Shown: positions 33,112 to 47,415 of the stretch, one piece after another
How the letters are laid out: every line of letters begins with the position of its first letter
Numbering within the stretch: the stretch's first letter is position 1
Assembly: GCA_015680685.1 (NCBI GenBank)
Contig: MNCI01007630.1
Coordinates: 472,891 to 536,890, forward strand
DNA: 64,000 nucleotides
Source: Gnetum montanum
Taxonomy: Eukaryota; Streptophyta; Gnetopsida; Gnetales; Gnetaceae
Reading direction: 5' to 3'
Translations under genes and position numbers: made by a program
Notes under the pieces: generated by a model
What the model was told of the DNA's origin: nothing
The model's input: the letters and a program-made list of their open reading frames with translations, nothing else
Database searches by the model: none

Positions 33112-36100
33112 TACTCAAAGACCTTTTTACTTGTAAACAAATAAGATTCTCTCAGCCAATTTATAGATATATATTTTTAATATAGGTTGAGTTTTGTCAC
33201 CAAGTTACCTAGTATTTCTATGTTGCATCTTAAGCTTAGTGTAAGCCTAAGCATTTTCCTATAATTTTATTCATTGATATCAATTATTAACGTAAACCAC
33301 AATGCTCATACAATGCATGATAGCTACTATTTGTTAATGTAAACTATAATGCTATGGTAACATTGAGTAAACAAGCACATTTTTCTCAAAGTCAAGGTTA
33401 CCATCCACATGAACTAGGATGCATAACAATTGTTAACATCAGCCATAGTGCTCCTATATTAGATTAGATATTATTTATATCTAAGGTGGTTGAAAGTGGG
33501 TGGTTTTCCACTAATTTTACATATTTAAAAGAATTCATAAGCATATGGTATTTTTAGGATAGTTAAAAAATGAAAACTTAACCTAAAAAATAGCATTAAA
33601 AGAGACCATCCTAGCACAAATGGGTAACTAGAAAATAGCTTAATGTATCTTTTTAACAACTTGTTTAAAAAATTTAATTATGATATGTTATCTATTAGCT
33701 CTCTCTTTACTTGAATCTATTTTGGTGTTTCTCACCCTTGATTATTAAAATTTTATTGTTGTTCTTTGGATTTCATGGCTTCTCTATATTTCTCTCTATT
33801 TTGCAAACTTACAATGTTTTAGTTTAGCCATCATCTACCTAAATCCCAACTCTATTGCAACTCTTTTGATTCAAACTTAAACTTCAACATATGTCTACAT
33901 TTGTTATTAGAGATATCTCATCCAAAAAGTAAGAAGTACTACTTTGGGAAGCAAGTACACAAACTTAGCCACACATACACTATGTACATAAAGAACCGAT
34001 AGTGCTTTCAAAATATCACTACAAGACTTCAATCCAATAGCACTTTTGCACCCAATTGTAATAAATGCCAAAGTGCCTAAATGAATGGTGTATGAGGTTT
34101 TAAATAGAAAAGCTCTCAAAATTCTAGACATATAAATACTAATTATAATCCTAAAAATAAAAATAGGAAATCTAATTCTAAGCTCACATTTCATAATGAT
34201 GTAATAAAAAGATGATATAAATATATTGAATAAAGCCTTTCTATAAACATGAGTATAATACCAATTTATAAATTCAATTCATAAAATATTACATACACAA
34301 CATTTGATTATGTAATTCACATGCCAATTATGCATCAACGATAGCCCCCATGAAAGCCTATCAAACTCATCCACCAGATTAGTACACACCAACTAAATAC
34401 AAGATAATGTGTAATATAATATACATAAGCATGAAATATAATGTTGAAAATATAAAGTATCTAATAAATATAATTGCAAAGAATTACACCCATATAAATG
34501 CATCAAGGAAATATATAAACTTGAGGTAAAAGTATTAACTTGGGCATCCTGAAAATGAGAATTATTATAGGAACCTATGCTCTAGGATTACCAATCCAAG
34601 ACTCTTACCACTAGTAGTATTATAATGACTACTATTTACATAGTTTTGTAACTACAATTTTAGATAACACTAGTAGTTATTTTAGTAATAAGAACTATAT
34701 GTTAATATTCCTAAAACTTATTAAACTCTTTCAAATGCATTTAAATCTTTTGATATCAATTTTTCTTATATGCTTTCTATTTTATTGTTTGCACAAATTG
34801 GCATGATCAAACTACAAAGTCAATCTACTATATATATAGTATTTAAAACTTTAAAGATAATTTTTGAATTTTTTAAATTATTTCCAAATCAAATCCATAG
34901 AGTAATCGAATAGATATACCAAATTTGAATTAAAAACTGTTGTAGAAATACAATATAATTGTCTCAATTATTACATTGACTATCTTTAGCAACATAGGTT
35001 GAAATTGTTATGATTAATGCTAATGCTTGGCTTTGAATGGACATTAAAACAAAATATAATATTCTTCTATTAGATAGAAATAGTGGGAAGAAACACCACT
35101 ATTTGGTCTAAGTTTTGCAAGATCTACTTTTCAATAGAGGTGTTTTCTTGAAAGATGTCTTTATTAAACCTTGTAGGCATACCATCATTAACCTAGAGAC
35201 CCCATACATGCATTTTCTAATAAAATGCTTCTTTCAATTTTCATTCAATAGAAGTGTTTCATAGAAATACCACTATTAGTCCAATCCTTGTGGAACTTAC
35301 TCATCTTCAATAAATGCATTCCATTGAAATGCCACTAGTAGTGCAAGCCTTATCAAATTAAGTAATATTTAAGAGAAATTTTTTTCTGAAAATTGCCTCT
35401 ATTTAACCATGTATGGCTCCAAGCTTGTTAAGAAATTCTTGTATTTGGCATTAAACCCTAGCAACCTAGAGAGCTAATAGTAATAGTTTTTTTTAAAAAA
35501 AATGCTTTTTTTGTCATTGAAAGGGGCCCAATAGAGGTGTTTTCAATGAATGTCTCTCTTGCCAATGGCATCCTATGGTTCAATAGAGGCTTAAAAAAAA
35601 CACTCCCCACCGCACCCCCTTTCCCCTCCCAACCCTCCAACAAACCCATCCCCACCACCCACCCCACCTTCACACACATTATAGAAAAGTAGTAAGTAGA
35701 GTTTATACATTCCAAAAGTTGGCTAAGCATGACTAAGGTTCTTTGTAAGAATAAAAAGTGAAAATAATTAGTTTATAACACATATTATATATATTAGATT
35801 TTACTTATTTATCACCGAATCATTTATGAAAACCATAAGTTATTTAACTATTGAGTTATATTTCCTACCATAATATCCTTGGTTAATTAGAGTTATCTAT
35901 CAAATGTAAAATCAAACTCTAATAATCTATAAAAATAGTAGTTTATATGACTAAGCAAAGAAATATCATAGACATTCATTACTTGACTTTGAGTTAGGAC
36001 AATGAAACTAAGACTAATACATACTAGGTACAAATTCTACATAACCTTTGTAGCATAATATAAACAAAACAAATAGGAAATAAAACATCAATTAGGAATA

Positions 36101-39100
36101 TAGAAACTAAACATATATCAAAATGCCTATCATAATTAGTGCTTTCTCCACCATCACCAATTTAATTTTTATGAATTATTTGAGATCAACTCGTGAGCAG
36201 TCTCATAGCATTTGAAGAATATAATTAAGAATTGATATCAATATGCTATTAGTTGACATGTTTCCTTATTTATATTAATATCAATATGCCATCAATTAAC
36301 ATGTTTACTTATCAATATGCCATTAGTTCTAATATCAATATGCCTAGCAATCATCAACAATCTTCTACTAAGAATTGATTGCGCCTAGTAGTCTTCTAGC
36401 AATCTATACAAAAGTGAAAACTTGAAAGTTTGATGTTTCATTGTATGAACTTGTAATAGTTAATGATTAGCACCTCTTATTAGTCTATTCAATGGTCATT
36501 TTTTTATTTTTATTCTTTAATAGTTAACTATGATTAAACTACCCACTATCATATAATTGCATCTAGTAATCCATTAGCAGTGACATATCCAAATCTAAAA
36601 ATACCTTAAAATTAACCAATTAAAGGGTAAAAAGAATGCTAAAACTTGCATCTTGCTCCTAGTTTCTTACCCAAAGCATAAAGCATAGCCAAATAACACT
36701 TAAATCAATTAATGTTGTTACTTCTCAACCTTTTGCCTTTGGTATTNAAAAATTTTCAAAGACTTTGTGAGCTTAGTTTTAACCCATTGAAAAATTGTTG
36801 AATGATACTAATGTTTTTAGTATGGTCCACATAAATTCTATCATTAGGATATAATATTAATACCTATAATGTTCTCAAATCTAAAATTTAGCCTATCATA
36901 TAAAGGGAAAGCATTATTTTGAGATTAACACCTATTTATCACATTATTCAAAGCTTATACATATATTAAGATTGCCTTTACTCTAATGTTGTTATTGCTT
37001 TTTATTTTATTGAGAACATACCTAAGAAGTATCTTCCTTTTTATTTCAATGTATCAAAATAGTTGTAATTAACTATTCCTCTCTCTTAGGGAAACAATCC
37101 AACATCAAACAAATATTTATTTTATCAATTTCTTTTCTAATAGCAGCATGTCATCTCCTATGATTGCATCAAATAATCCACCCTAAAAATGAGCTCTTTT
37201 TATGCTAAACTATCTAGCATCTAGTCTTGTGTTATCTACTTATCCCAAGGTAGTGACCTAGGTAGAACAAGAAAAGAAAAACAAAAATACAAAAGCAAAT
37301 AGTAGGATGTAGAATCTTACCCAATAGAACAAATGAATTCAATAAATAATGTGAGAATTGAAACCAATGGATTAAATAAAATAGTAACACACTACCTATA
37401 CAATAGGTTAGAGATAAATCTTCCTCAAAGCCTTAAATCTTACTAGATATGCCTATGTAAGCCTCTTTCATGTCATCAATCTTATATAATCTGAAATAGA
37501 AGTTAGAATAATTAATTTTAAAAAAATAAAATGTAAAGATTTATAATACTATTTAGTAAGTTTATAGGGCCATTGTCTATATTTCCATCAAGGTTGATGA
37601 GTTTATAACATCTTTCATTTAGATTAATGATGAAGTTAGCTCAAATGTCATATTTTTTAAGTACTTAATAAGCTTAATCTAGTGATTAAAGATTTTTTAT
37701 ATGATAAAACTAAAACAAAATGTGAAATTTTATTACATTCTAACATCCTCTATTGAATAGTAGAAATGTAACTACAATGAATCTTCAAAATATCATATAG
37801 AAAATTACAAGTATTTTTTTAAGCACAAAGTCAAGATGTATCCTTCCCTATACACCAAAGAAATGATCATCAATGGAAATCATAAAATACAAGTTATGGG
37901 ATGTCTTGATCAATCCTCTATTCATGAAATACAACCCATTACACTAATCCATCTCATTTCTCAAACTAGTGATCCAATTCAACTTACTCCTAAGACCCAT
38001 CCTTAACATATCCTAACTCTAATATCTACTAAATAACTCAATCATTTATCTCCTTTGAAAATTTTGGGTTCAATGAATTAGAATTTTTTCTTACTATAGA
38101 CAAATCAAATCCTATCCTAAGTATCAAAAGATTAAAAAAGCAACTTTGCTTATCAAGGCTAACCTAATGTTTTGCTTCATTATACATAAACCTTTTATTT
38201 TAATGTTACTAAGTTTCTTTGTTTTATTGATTTTAATTTTAATTTTAAAATTTTATACATCTTTTCATGCTATCTACTATCTATTTACTTTGTTAAACTT
38301 ACTCTATTAGGCTCAAATTAATTTACTATGGTACCTTTTATTTTGTTGTGAACTTTATTATTCATCTTACACTAAGATCCTTAATTTTCTACTTAATTAA
38401 GATTTAGAACTTTATAAAATTTGAAAATTGGTAATAGTAGGATTAAAAGCTTACATAATTTATAACTAGAAGTAGATTTTGATTTCTACAAAATTTCAAT
38501 GATGAATAGAAAACTCATCTAATGTTTTATTTGTCATTCTCCTATTTTAGTTTTCCCCCTTGTCCAACAACCTTTACTTTTGAAATTTTAAAACAAAAAA
38601 TTTTCTTAATCTTATCATCTAAAAAGTGTAAACCTTGATGTTATAACCTAAGATTTATTTCATCTTTTTATTTATAAATCTAAACCCTCTAACTTATAAA
38701 CTTAATTTTATCTTGGAATAGCTTGGCTGGTTTGCTGGGTCTAAGTGATTACCCCCTTTGTAGACCCTGTGATAGAATTAGAGCAACTTTTAGTAAATTC
38801 CCTTCTAGTAAATTCCCTTCAATGGGAGCTTTGACGACACCAAATTTGCAAATGGACTTACACACTCTCTTCCTTCCCCTTAGAAGGAGTGAAAACCTAT
38901 TTTTAATCGAACCCAAACAATATTGAATTAGTTGAAAGGTGAAACATACTGATGTATTGACGTGTAACTAGAGAATGCAAGCTGCTCATGTTAACCAAAG
39001 AATCGAACATTTTGGTAGGTTTAACGTTTAACATCGCTGATGTATGACTACAGAACCAAAGCGAATGCAAGAAGCCGCAAAAATTCTGTTCTCGGCGTAA

Positions 39101-40300
39101 ACACCTGTTGACAGCATATTGTCACCAGAGAAAAACAAATGCTAACATTGCCATACCAGGATGAAATAAAAAAACAATTGCTACAATGCATAAGATAAAA
39201 GACAAATGCTATTGGCACATATCACGGTAATTTATCAGTCTGTCTGTTGGGAGACATTGCAAGATGAGACAATACTGTGAAAGCAAAAGGTGAGAAGTGA
39301 ACTGTAGCTTTTGTTAAGTACCTCCCTTTGACATTTGGGGTGTGGTGGTTATAGAAATAATTGAAACAAAGGTATTCTTAAAGGTGACATGGGGTCATTA
39401 GGGTAAAGGTCCAGGGTAAAGGTCCATAATTCTAGGCAAACACCTCATTGTTATCTTCTTTGACATTTATCAAGAGTTCTCTTACATATTATGATGATAA
39501 CTATTAAGAATTGGAACAACTAATGGATCCTTAAAAAAAAAAAAACAACACTAAATTTGATAGCAACAAAGAAATAAAAAACACCGAGAACATTTGGAAG
39601 AAAAAAATTAAGAAAGAGACAGAAACTAAAATTTTATTAAGTGGGTAGACTCACCTAATTTATTGGACTGTAAAAATATACATCCTATGAGTTTTGAATA
39701 CCAAGTGTTGTTTGCAACATTTATAACAAATTAACGAAACTTGTAACTATAATATCTATCATTATTTAAGGTGCTCTAAACATTAAAAGAAAAGAAAAAA
39801 TGCAAATATAATCAAAATTAAAATTACTTCAACCTAACACACCAAATTAAACAATAAAAAAAATTGGTGACAAACTCTAAATTTTTCTTTCTATTTGGGA
39901 AGACAACTTGGTGTTGGTAGCACAATCTCCACTTACAAAGTAGGGCTCCACAAGGCTACTTTGCCACACCCATAACCTAAGAATTGAGAGATGAGTGTCC
40001 TAATTACTTGCCCTATACCCTTGATGCAAACTCCAACCAAACTTAAATAAAATAATAATAATAATAAAACTATGAATTTTTAGATTAAAATTAACACCAT
40101 GGTCAAATACTGATTTCTATTATAAGTTTTGAAATATATTACCGCTGATAAAGTAATATGATCAATTCAAAATTTATAAGATGCCATTATTATTAACGAA
40201 AGGAAGAGTAGTGTTCCATTAAAGTAATAAGATAAGATCAAAACCAAAACGAATGAAGAGGGCAGCGTTAGCCACAAGTAAGGTTACCACTAAGCTGACG
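33112..40300. other. AT-rich region without recognisable genes
   Basis: About seven kilobases, strongly AT-rich, stops in all frames. A 95-codon minus frame at 34194-33907 and a 90-codon minus frame at 35730-35458 have no recognisable motif. Repeated words occur at 35130-35590 (listed separately). GGTCCAGGGTAAAGGTCCA near 39405 is a small tandem word. A single unresolved base lies near 36747. Probably old, unidentifiable transposon DNA. Confidence 0.45.
35130..35590 (+). repeat. Degenerate interspersed repeat (TTCAATAGAGGTGTTT word)
   Basis: CAATAGAGGTGTTTTC at 35132 and 35529, variants at 35238 (CAATAGAAGTGTTTCAT) and 35310 (CAATAAATGCATTCCAT), each followed by a (G)AAAT(A/G)CC(A/T)CTA-like or GTCTCT-like segment, and a last CAATAGAGGC at 35581. 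Spacing is irregular (70-220 bases). Confidence 0.5.
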
Positions 40301-40319
40301 GCATCAACTAAAAAGTTTA

Positions 40320-40715
40320 TGCCAGAAAATTATTACTAAAGTGTCCTACCACTGAGGAGGCAGACCTCTAAAGTCATATAGCCCGCGATTCCTCATCAGC
40401 GGCACAGCCTGGCGAGAAGCTGCGGCGGAGGGCGGCCGTCGGGACGGTAATTCGGTGACTCGTGACTTCCACCCGGGTGGCAATGCGGTAATGCGGATTC
40501 AAACCCATGACATCCACCGTGGCAGCCATGAACATGGTTACCACAATTGCAGTGTAAGCTGCGCCAGTAGCGCAACTGGGCTCTAAACTAAGCCAGAGAA
40601 AGCCCGAGAACCGTGGTGGGGATTGGAATGCGGTGATGCGGATTTGAACCCATGACCTTCACCATGGCAGGCATGAACATAATTGCGCAATTGCAGAGTA
40701 GGCTGCTGCCTCAGG
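40320..40715 (-). repeat. GC-rich tandem pair with tRNA B-box-like sequences (SINE-like)
   Basis: Two head-to-tail units of about 88 bases, 40479-40566 and 40624-40712, are 75-80 percent alike by eye. On the minus strand each carries a Pol III B-box-like word: GGTTCAAATCC (complement of 40640-40650) and GGTTTGAATCC (40495-40505). The region is GC-rich in AT-rich surroundings and includes a CGGCGGAGGGCGGCCGTCGG block near 40425. A clear A box at the right distance is not evident, so a tRNA-derived SINE fragment is only the best guess. Confidence 0.4.
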
Positions 40716-41529
40716 ATTGTGGATGGGAAATGCATTTTTCTAAGGCGGTTAGAAGGATAAGGCTGTGTGGCAGACGTGGCGTGGATGGGAACATATTTGT
40801 CACATATGCGTGGATTTGGTTGAGTTTGGCAACATTTAAGTCTTCAAGACAATTATTGTTGGAGTTTGGGATCAGTTCGCGTCTTCAAGGATTCTTGTAT
40901 CATATTTGATGCTGTGAAGTTGGAAGTTGCTTTCGTGTTCTGCGGTTTCTTCTCGCCTTCACGGAAGGATGCACCAATGTCACTTTTATCCTTTATTGTG
41001 CAGGTGATGATTTGGATTTACATTAAAACCGTCAAAGTTTAACAGATGATACTGCAGAATTCCAACGGACGTCAAGGTGTAACAGGAAAAAGGATGTTTT
41101 TGTTACCGTATGGCGGAGGTTACACGCATGAAACCTATGTTTTCATTTAATAAAAGATATTAAAAAGTAGTCATTTATTATGGCAACGTTAGAACCCCAA
41201 AATAAGTGACAGCTTAACTTTTTTAAGGGATTAGGTTCAAACTTACCTATTCCCACTCAAAATACCAGTGCTTTAGTATCATTTCAAAGGATATGTTATA
41301 GAAATTAGTTTGTATAAAAATACATTATAATTATAAATAACATTGTCTTAATATCATCCTAAACTAATATTTTTGGTAAGTTGTTGGGCACTTTGCAAGA
41401 AAAAAGACTCAATTCTTAGCCTAAAGGTAACTAAGTCAAGGCAAGATGTTAAGTAGGTTTCAGACAAAATCACTCCACTATTGATCACTTAGTTACTCTT
41501 AGACACTACATGGAGTTTATAAAAATTCC

Positions 41530-42990
41530 TAATAAATTTTTTTTTTTGGTTTTATTGATTTTGTAAAAGTATATGTTTCAGTGACCTGTGCAAAATTATG
41601 GTTACACTTGCATAAAATTGGTGTTCCTTTAGATTTGATTGCAACAACTCAAAGATTGTATAAGGAAGTGATAATTGAAATTAAAGATAGTAACTCAAAG
41701 AAAAAAATTCAATTCTAAAGTACAGTTGAAGTTAAGCAAGGTTGTCCACTTTTTCCAACTCTCTTGGTATCCTTATTGACAAAGTGTAGGAATGAATATG
41801 CAATAGGCAAGATAGTCATGTTATCAAAGCTAGATCCTAAGCAGTGAATCTTCTTTTTTATATGCAAATGATGCGACCTTGATCTCTACTACTACAAAAT
41901 GTACATAAAATATGTTGCAAATTCTAGAAAATTATTATAGTTCATTTAGCCTTCAAGTGAATGTAGATAAAACTGAATTGATGATTTAGGGTATAAGATA
42001 TAACTATTATGACTTACATTTTGGAGGTACCAATGTGCAAATAGTAGATTCTTTTAAATATTTGGGTCTCATTTATATGAACAATTACATGTTGGAAAAA
42101 TACATTAAAGAAAAAAATAGAAAGAGGTTTAAAGGCTCTGTATGTGTAAGGATTTAGGACTCTTAGGCTTGAAAACTTAGAAAACAAAATTTTTAGAGTA
42201 TCATCTATCCTATTGTATTATATGGATGTGTTGTTTTGGGACATAGATTTAATGCTAAACTTTGGAAAGATATTGAAAGAATGCAAAAAAATTTTCTTCT
42301 CGATGAGTTAAAGGTGAAGATGTAAAAACCTTAATGTTATAATGTAAATGTGATTTATTACCTTTAGAAGTAGAAGCCTTGTGCCAATTCATCACATACA
42401 CTCATAGCTTGCATATCTCAAGGTAAGACAAATTTTCTAATGAAATTTTTGAGGATTTGTGAGATCGTGGTTGGTATTTTTAAAGGATATAATGGTTGAG
42501 AAAACGGAATATCTATTGGAAGAAGTTGCAGCAAAATCCTAAGCATATTCACCAACTAGTTAAACAAAAGGTTTTAACACAGATGTGGTCTAATGTGGAA
42601 GGTAAGAGATAATTTTATTTATCCCACATTAGATCTAATAAACTAGATGTGAAAGTTCATTATCTCTCAGTTGCTATTCCCATCAAGTATTAAAATGTTA
42701 TTAGCAAGCTTCGCTTAAGTTCTCATCATATTATAATTGAAAGTGAAAGATGGATCCAACTCCTTCAACAAGAGCACATTTGTAGGTTGTGTAGATTGAG
42801 TGTCCTTGAAGATGAGTTACATATGTTTTTTTCTTGTACTGTGACTACCCATTCAAGACATTGTTATAACGTTATAGTAAAAAGCTTGTAAGATTTATTT
42901 TTGATGCCCCCATTAGTGCTTGGTCAATTTCAAGAGTGTATCTTTATTTTCCATAAAAATGTAATATCTTATCAATAGATCCCATGGGTC
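41530..42990 (+). pseudogene. Decayed non-LTR retrotransposon (second LINE type)
   Basis: The plus strand gives RT-like blocks separated by stops: a DFVKVYVSV and PLDLIATTQRLYKE stretch (41560-41680), VKQGCPLFPTLLVSLLTK near 41735 (RT palm motif), LYANDATLI near 41860 (catalytic YADD, here YAND), LQVNVDKTELM near 41955 and a KYLGL-type word near 42055. The distal part at 42690-42840 has ISKLRLSSHHIIIESERW and HICRLCRLSVLEDELHMFF, the typical C-terminal zinc-knuckle region of plant LINEs. It is AT-rich and heavily mutated, unlike the GC-rich LINE at 16-20 kb, and belongs to a different lineage. Confidence 0.75.
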
Positions 42991-43077
42991 TTTAAATGTA
43001 ATAAAGCTTCATTTTATTTCATTTCATAAATCATATCTATAATAAATTTATTTTGGCAAAGACAAAAATTCATCTAA

Positions 43078-43475
43078 AAGGATAGTGGTTTTGGTTGAGA
43101 GGCCAATCCCTCTTGAAGGATAGTGGTGGAAGGATGTCCACACCATTTTGTGCATGCATAACATATTTGGGTAAGAGAATTTAAATTTACTTGAAATCTA
43201 TAAGCAAGAGTGGTGGAAGGATGTCCACACTATTTCCTAGATGCTTGTTGGGCCAATCCATCCTTTTGGCCAAGAGGCTAATCTATATGAAAGGATAGTG
43301 ATGGGAGATTATTCACACTATTTTGTCAACACTGAATATATTTTAGTAAAAGAATTTAAATTTGCATGAAATCTAAAGAGTGGTGGAAGGATGTATGAAG
43401 TGTTTTGTGGATGCTTGTTTGACCGAAAGGCTTATACGTCTAGAAGGATAGTGGTTTTGACCGAGAGGCCACCTT
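43078..43475 (+). repeat. Minisatellite downstream of LINE
   Basis: Two to three imperfect units of 150-190 bases. Recurring words are GAAGGATAGTGGT, GAGAGGCCA, GTGGTGGAAGGATGT (43124, 43208, 43380), CCACACTATTT, GATGCTTGTT and AGAGAATTTAAATTT(A/G)C. GAGAGGCCA also appears at 32032. Confidence 0.7.
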
Positions 43476-43479
43476 AATT

Positions 43480-46390
43480 GTAGGTGGGAGGGAGGTGAAT
43501 GACACCGTAGTATCTATTTGTACACCGCCAAGTTACACAATGAAATCGCATAAACAAACTGGAAATACACCAGCAAACCGGAAATAAAAATCCGAAATAA
43601 AGAATAAACGAAAGACAGAAAAAACATAGGAAACTTTCATTGTAGCACAGTGCTACCAAAAAAAAATAAAATGAAAAAGCAGATTCGATTTTATATGCAG
43701 CCACGTCAGTGCTGCAATAAAAAATCAGAAAGCAAATTCTATTTTGAACATGGCCACGTCAGACAAACTACTCGTTCCACCCTGATCCTGTGGCTACCAA
43801 ATCAAAAATAAACTAAAACGAAAAAACGGGAAACCTTTTTTAAAGCGTTCAGAAATTTCTAAGTCAGTTTGTGACACCCTCGCTCTTGCTAACCCTAATT
43901 GCTGCGTATATACGCCTTCGGTCCCCTCAAATTACGACCACCACAGATGAAACCATGACAGAGACAGCGCAGTGGCTACGTTTACGACAGGCACAGTGCA
44001 GCTTGGTGATGACCTGCATGAGAGACTCGGTGCAAATCTGTGGCCTTGTGCTTGACCCTGAGCACGTGGAGATGTCACCTTGCAGGCCTCAGCAAAGAAC
44101 TGCATTGTAGCCAATGGCTTTCTAGCGCAGCGGGAAAACCAAAAAGCGCGGTTGGAAATTCTTTTTTTATAAGCTTATTCATTAACGAGTAAGTATATAC
44201 TAAGAGTACCGACTCTGTCTGCTCCTCCACATCGTCATTGATATGGCCCAAACAAATGTACGAACCCAACCTTCGCTGCTGCAGATGATTTGTCAATCGT
44301 TACCCACCGTGACAGGTAGCCAAAACATTTTGAGAAGAACAAAACAAAGTATATTCTTTGAAATATGTGTACAACCGATCCTTCTTGTGAAGGATAAATA
44401 ATTACAGTTTGATGACTAGCAAGTTAGTGTGTTTAGCTCTTTGATTTAAATGTTCTATCTTCACAGATGGTTAAAAAGAAAATTATCTTATTCTTGCATT
44501 GATACCTCTCCTAACATTTCAATAATGATAATGGTAATAAATAGTAGCAACTCATATTATCACATATCACATATATTAGGTATGTAGTTTACTGTTTAAA
44601 AAATAGTATTTTACCACTCTCCGTTTGGGTTTAAGGAGGTAACCCACCACTTGCTGCATTTGTGGTGGTAGTGCAATCCACTTTGCTATTTTACCGTTTA
44701 TACTTGATCGTGCAAAATGTTTATAAAATGCTTCTGAATTGGGAATAAAATCCTCATAGGCTTGATATTTTGACATTGCTTATGGTAAAATAAGGTTACG
44801 GTTGTTTCATTGAGATGCTTGCTTTTTTGAAATTAAATGATATCATACTAATAGTGCTATAGTTGCAAGGTATTTCTATATAATTAAATAGTAACGGTTA
44901 ATGACCATTGAGTGTAGGAAAGTTCTTTAAAAAAAAAAACTAATTAATGAGTTTCTTTTTTTTGTTCATGTCTTTTTCTTATTTTGTTTTGTTCCATATA
45001 TTAGGATTATATTAAACTATATACTGCAAAACGTTTTTATATTATAATATAAACTTTTCAGTCATCTTCCATTGTTTTGTTGTTCATGTCATGCATGTGC
45101 ATGCATGTTGTTAATATTTATTCAAACTTTGCAGATATAGAAGTACATGTCTCTTAACATAGACATGTATGAATAAATCTCGTTTCATCACGACTAATGC
45201 ATGCCTTTTAAATTGCAAGCCAATACATTCCTTTAAAATTGCAATGTTCCTATGGTTCTATTTTGTGCATTCTTTTAAGTATAACACTTTTCAGCATCAC
45301 TAAATAAAAAATATATTAATATGCTTTTACGGTTTTAAACATGTTACTTTTATTTTTAACGTCATGGTTTTATTTAATATAAATGATTATGGTGGCTAGC
45401 TAGGGTATCAGGGGTTGGAAATGACTTTATGTATCATAGTTAATTGAAGTTGACTATGCTTTATACGAGTTGTTGAAATTATTGTTTCACAACAAACTAA
45501 GGTAAGAACATTAGCTTATGTTCATACTAACCACTAACATCTTTTAAAACTCATATTCTCAAAAACAACAATGCTATATAATGATTATGTTATAAAAGTT
45601 ATAATGTAATAATTATTTTAGAGCATGCTTGAAAAATTATAAAAGAAAAAGGTTTTGAACAAATATGAACTTAAATCTAAATTTTATTGAAAAATATTAT
45701 ACTTAAGCAGCATGTATAAGTATGATGAAGTGGAATATTTCAATTTAGGCATTTTTAGAAACATGGATCCTACTACTATTAGTCCCAATAGAGAAGGTGT
45801 AGAACACTCTGTTCATGATCAACTACAACAACTATTAGTTGTAATAGATAATACAATTCATGGAGGTCATGGTAGTGCCATGGGCATGGGCATGGCTGAG
45901 TTCAAGGATGATCATAGATCATAGAATCTAGAAATTTAGAATCGACGACTGCAAAGGAGAGAAGATGATTTCATAAACGATGATCAAAATGATGAAACCA
46001 AGAATAACAATGGATTCTATGAAATTTAGGAGTATGATAGAAAATTTATTAAGAAATATTTTAAAATTTCAAAATAAATAAATTTTTGCATTTTACATCT
46101 CTAATTTTAACATTTGTAAATCTTATTGTGTTATTTATGTACTTACATTGTAAAATTTTTTTTAGGTTGCATCAACTTCGAACTTTCTCTCATCACTTGG
46201 AAATTCATCCTCTAGGAAGATCCATATTATTGATAATAGAAATGTAAATAATCTAAAATAAATGTAGGTTATTATTATCTGTCCATATTCAAGTTAGTAT
46301 ATATTTTTATTGAATATTTAATTCATGTTTCCTAACATTTTTGACTTTCGTAGGACATTGAAAATGCATCTACACTTATTATTCAAGCTA
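43480..46390. other. Intergenic DNA, no gene seen
   Basis: Short open frames only: 43871-44110 plus (Thr/Arg-rich), 44776-44576 minus (66 codons, containing AFYKHFARSSINGKIAKW) and 45712-45924 plus (70 codons, HGGHGSAMGMGMAE). None has a recognisable domain. CACGTCAG occurs at 43703 and 43753 in a short duplicated segment. The last part may already belong to the Helitron. Confidence 0.4.
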
Positions 46391-46399
46391 CATTCGTGT

Positions 46400-47400
46400 G
46401 AGAAAGCACAACGAGAGTGAGCGCCAAACAAGGTAACATCAACACAAGGATGAATCATATCATTGAAAGCAAAAAGCTACAAAATGTTGCCACTGTACCA
46501 ATCCTGGAAATGCCTTTTTCAGAAGTTGTTAAGTCTTTTCAAAACTTGCAAAAGACACCTACAAAAATTGATCATGTGATACAAAATTTTAATAGTGTAG
46601 TTAAAAGCTTTGCAAACACACATTCTTGCAATGTATATAATGAAATGTTCTTGGCATATTATTGGATTCAATGAGAAGTAGAGAAACAAAATATTTTTAA
46701 CAGTTTTAGTTGAGAGATCAAATGATTTTTTGCTAAAAATAACATGGATCCAAGAATTCAACAATCTATACTAGCCTATTTAACTGAGGTTGAAGAAATG
46801 TTAATAGCAAAATTCAATCCCATATTGCAAGTTACACATGTAGTTTGTGGACAGTTTAGGTATAAAGGTTATAAAATTACCTTTTCTTAGGATGTCACAT
46901 AGATTTCTAAGAGACTTCCTCTTAGAATTAAAGATATCCATTTCTTGATATTAAGAAGATTATATCAAATGGACACTAGGTTTAATTTCATTATTAACAA
47001 GAGATAGGTTTATGAAGCTTTGCCTTTTATGAAGGCAAATGATTTGTACTATTAGGATGTCAGGATTGATATGCATGCATTAGATGATGTTGCTGATATC
47101 AATGATTCCAACATCTTCCATAGCATTCATTGTATTCTATTGTCAAAAAAGGATGAAGAAATGAGATTGCAATTTGATGGTCTGTTGGTTTAAACAGATG
47201 AAGAAAACATTATCGGTCATACATTGTCAGTTGCACAATGTCCTAGAATTGTAAGAAATGAAATTGATTGGATAAGATCATNGTAAAAAAAATATTGTTG
47301 ATGCACCCATAACTATTAAGGAATTACAAGAGAAATTACATAATGCTCCATCACATGTCATTGTTAATAATTTAATGTGATATGATACCTTCATTCATGG
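46400..47400 (+). pseudogene. Helitron transposase N-terminal (DUF6570-like) region
   Basis: 46741-46960 reads NNMDPRIQQSILAYLTEVEE, MLIAKFNPILQVTHV, then GYKITFS, a stop, DVTQISKRLPLRIKDIHFL. This matches the plant pattern of a TEIEEMLI segment, then a GHVINFPQDV-type word and a cluster ending in LP. The upstream open stretch 46417-46674 (85 codons) may be its start. Stops at about 46675, 46890 and 47007 and an unresolved base at 47282 make it non-functional. Confidence 0.7.
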
Positions 47401-47415
47401 TACACCATGTGGACC

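Noticed and set aside
35458-35730. Minus-strand 90-codon frame
   Set aside because: Overlaps the degenerate TTCAATAGAGG repeat and a poly-A run; no recognisable protein.
40340-40375. tRNA gene suggested by CTCAGTGGTAGGAC on the minus strand
   Set aside because: Looks like an A box, but no B box lies at the proper distance on the same strand and no cloverleaf can be drawn.
43871-44110. Plus-strand 79-codon frame
   Set aside because: Overlaps a comparable minus frame; low-complexity Thr/Arg content and no homologous motif.
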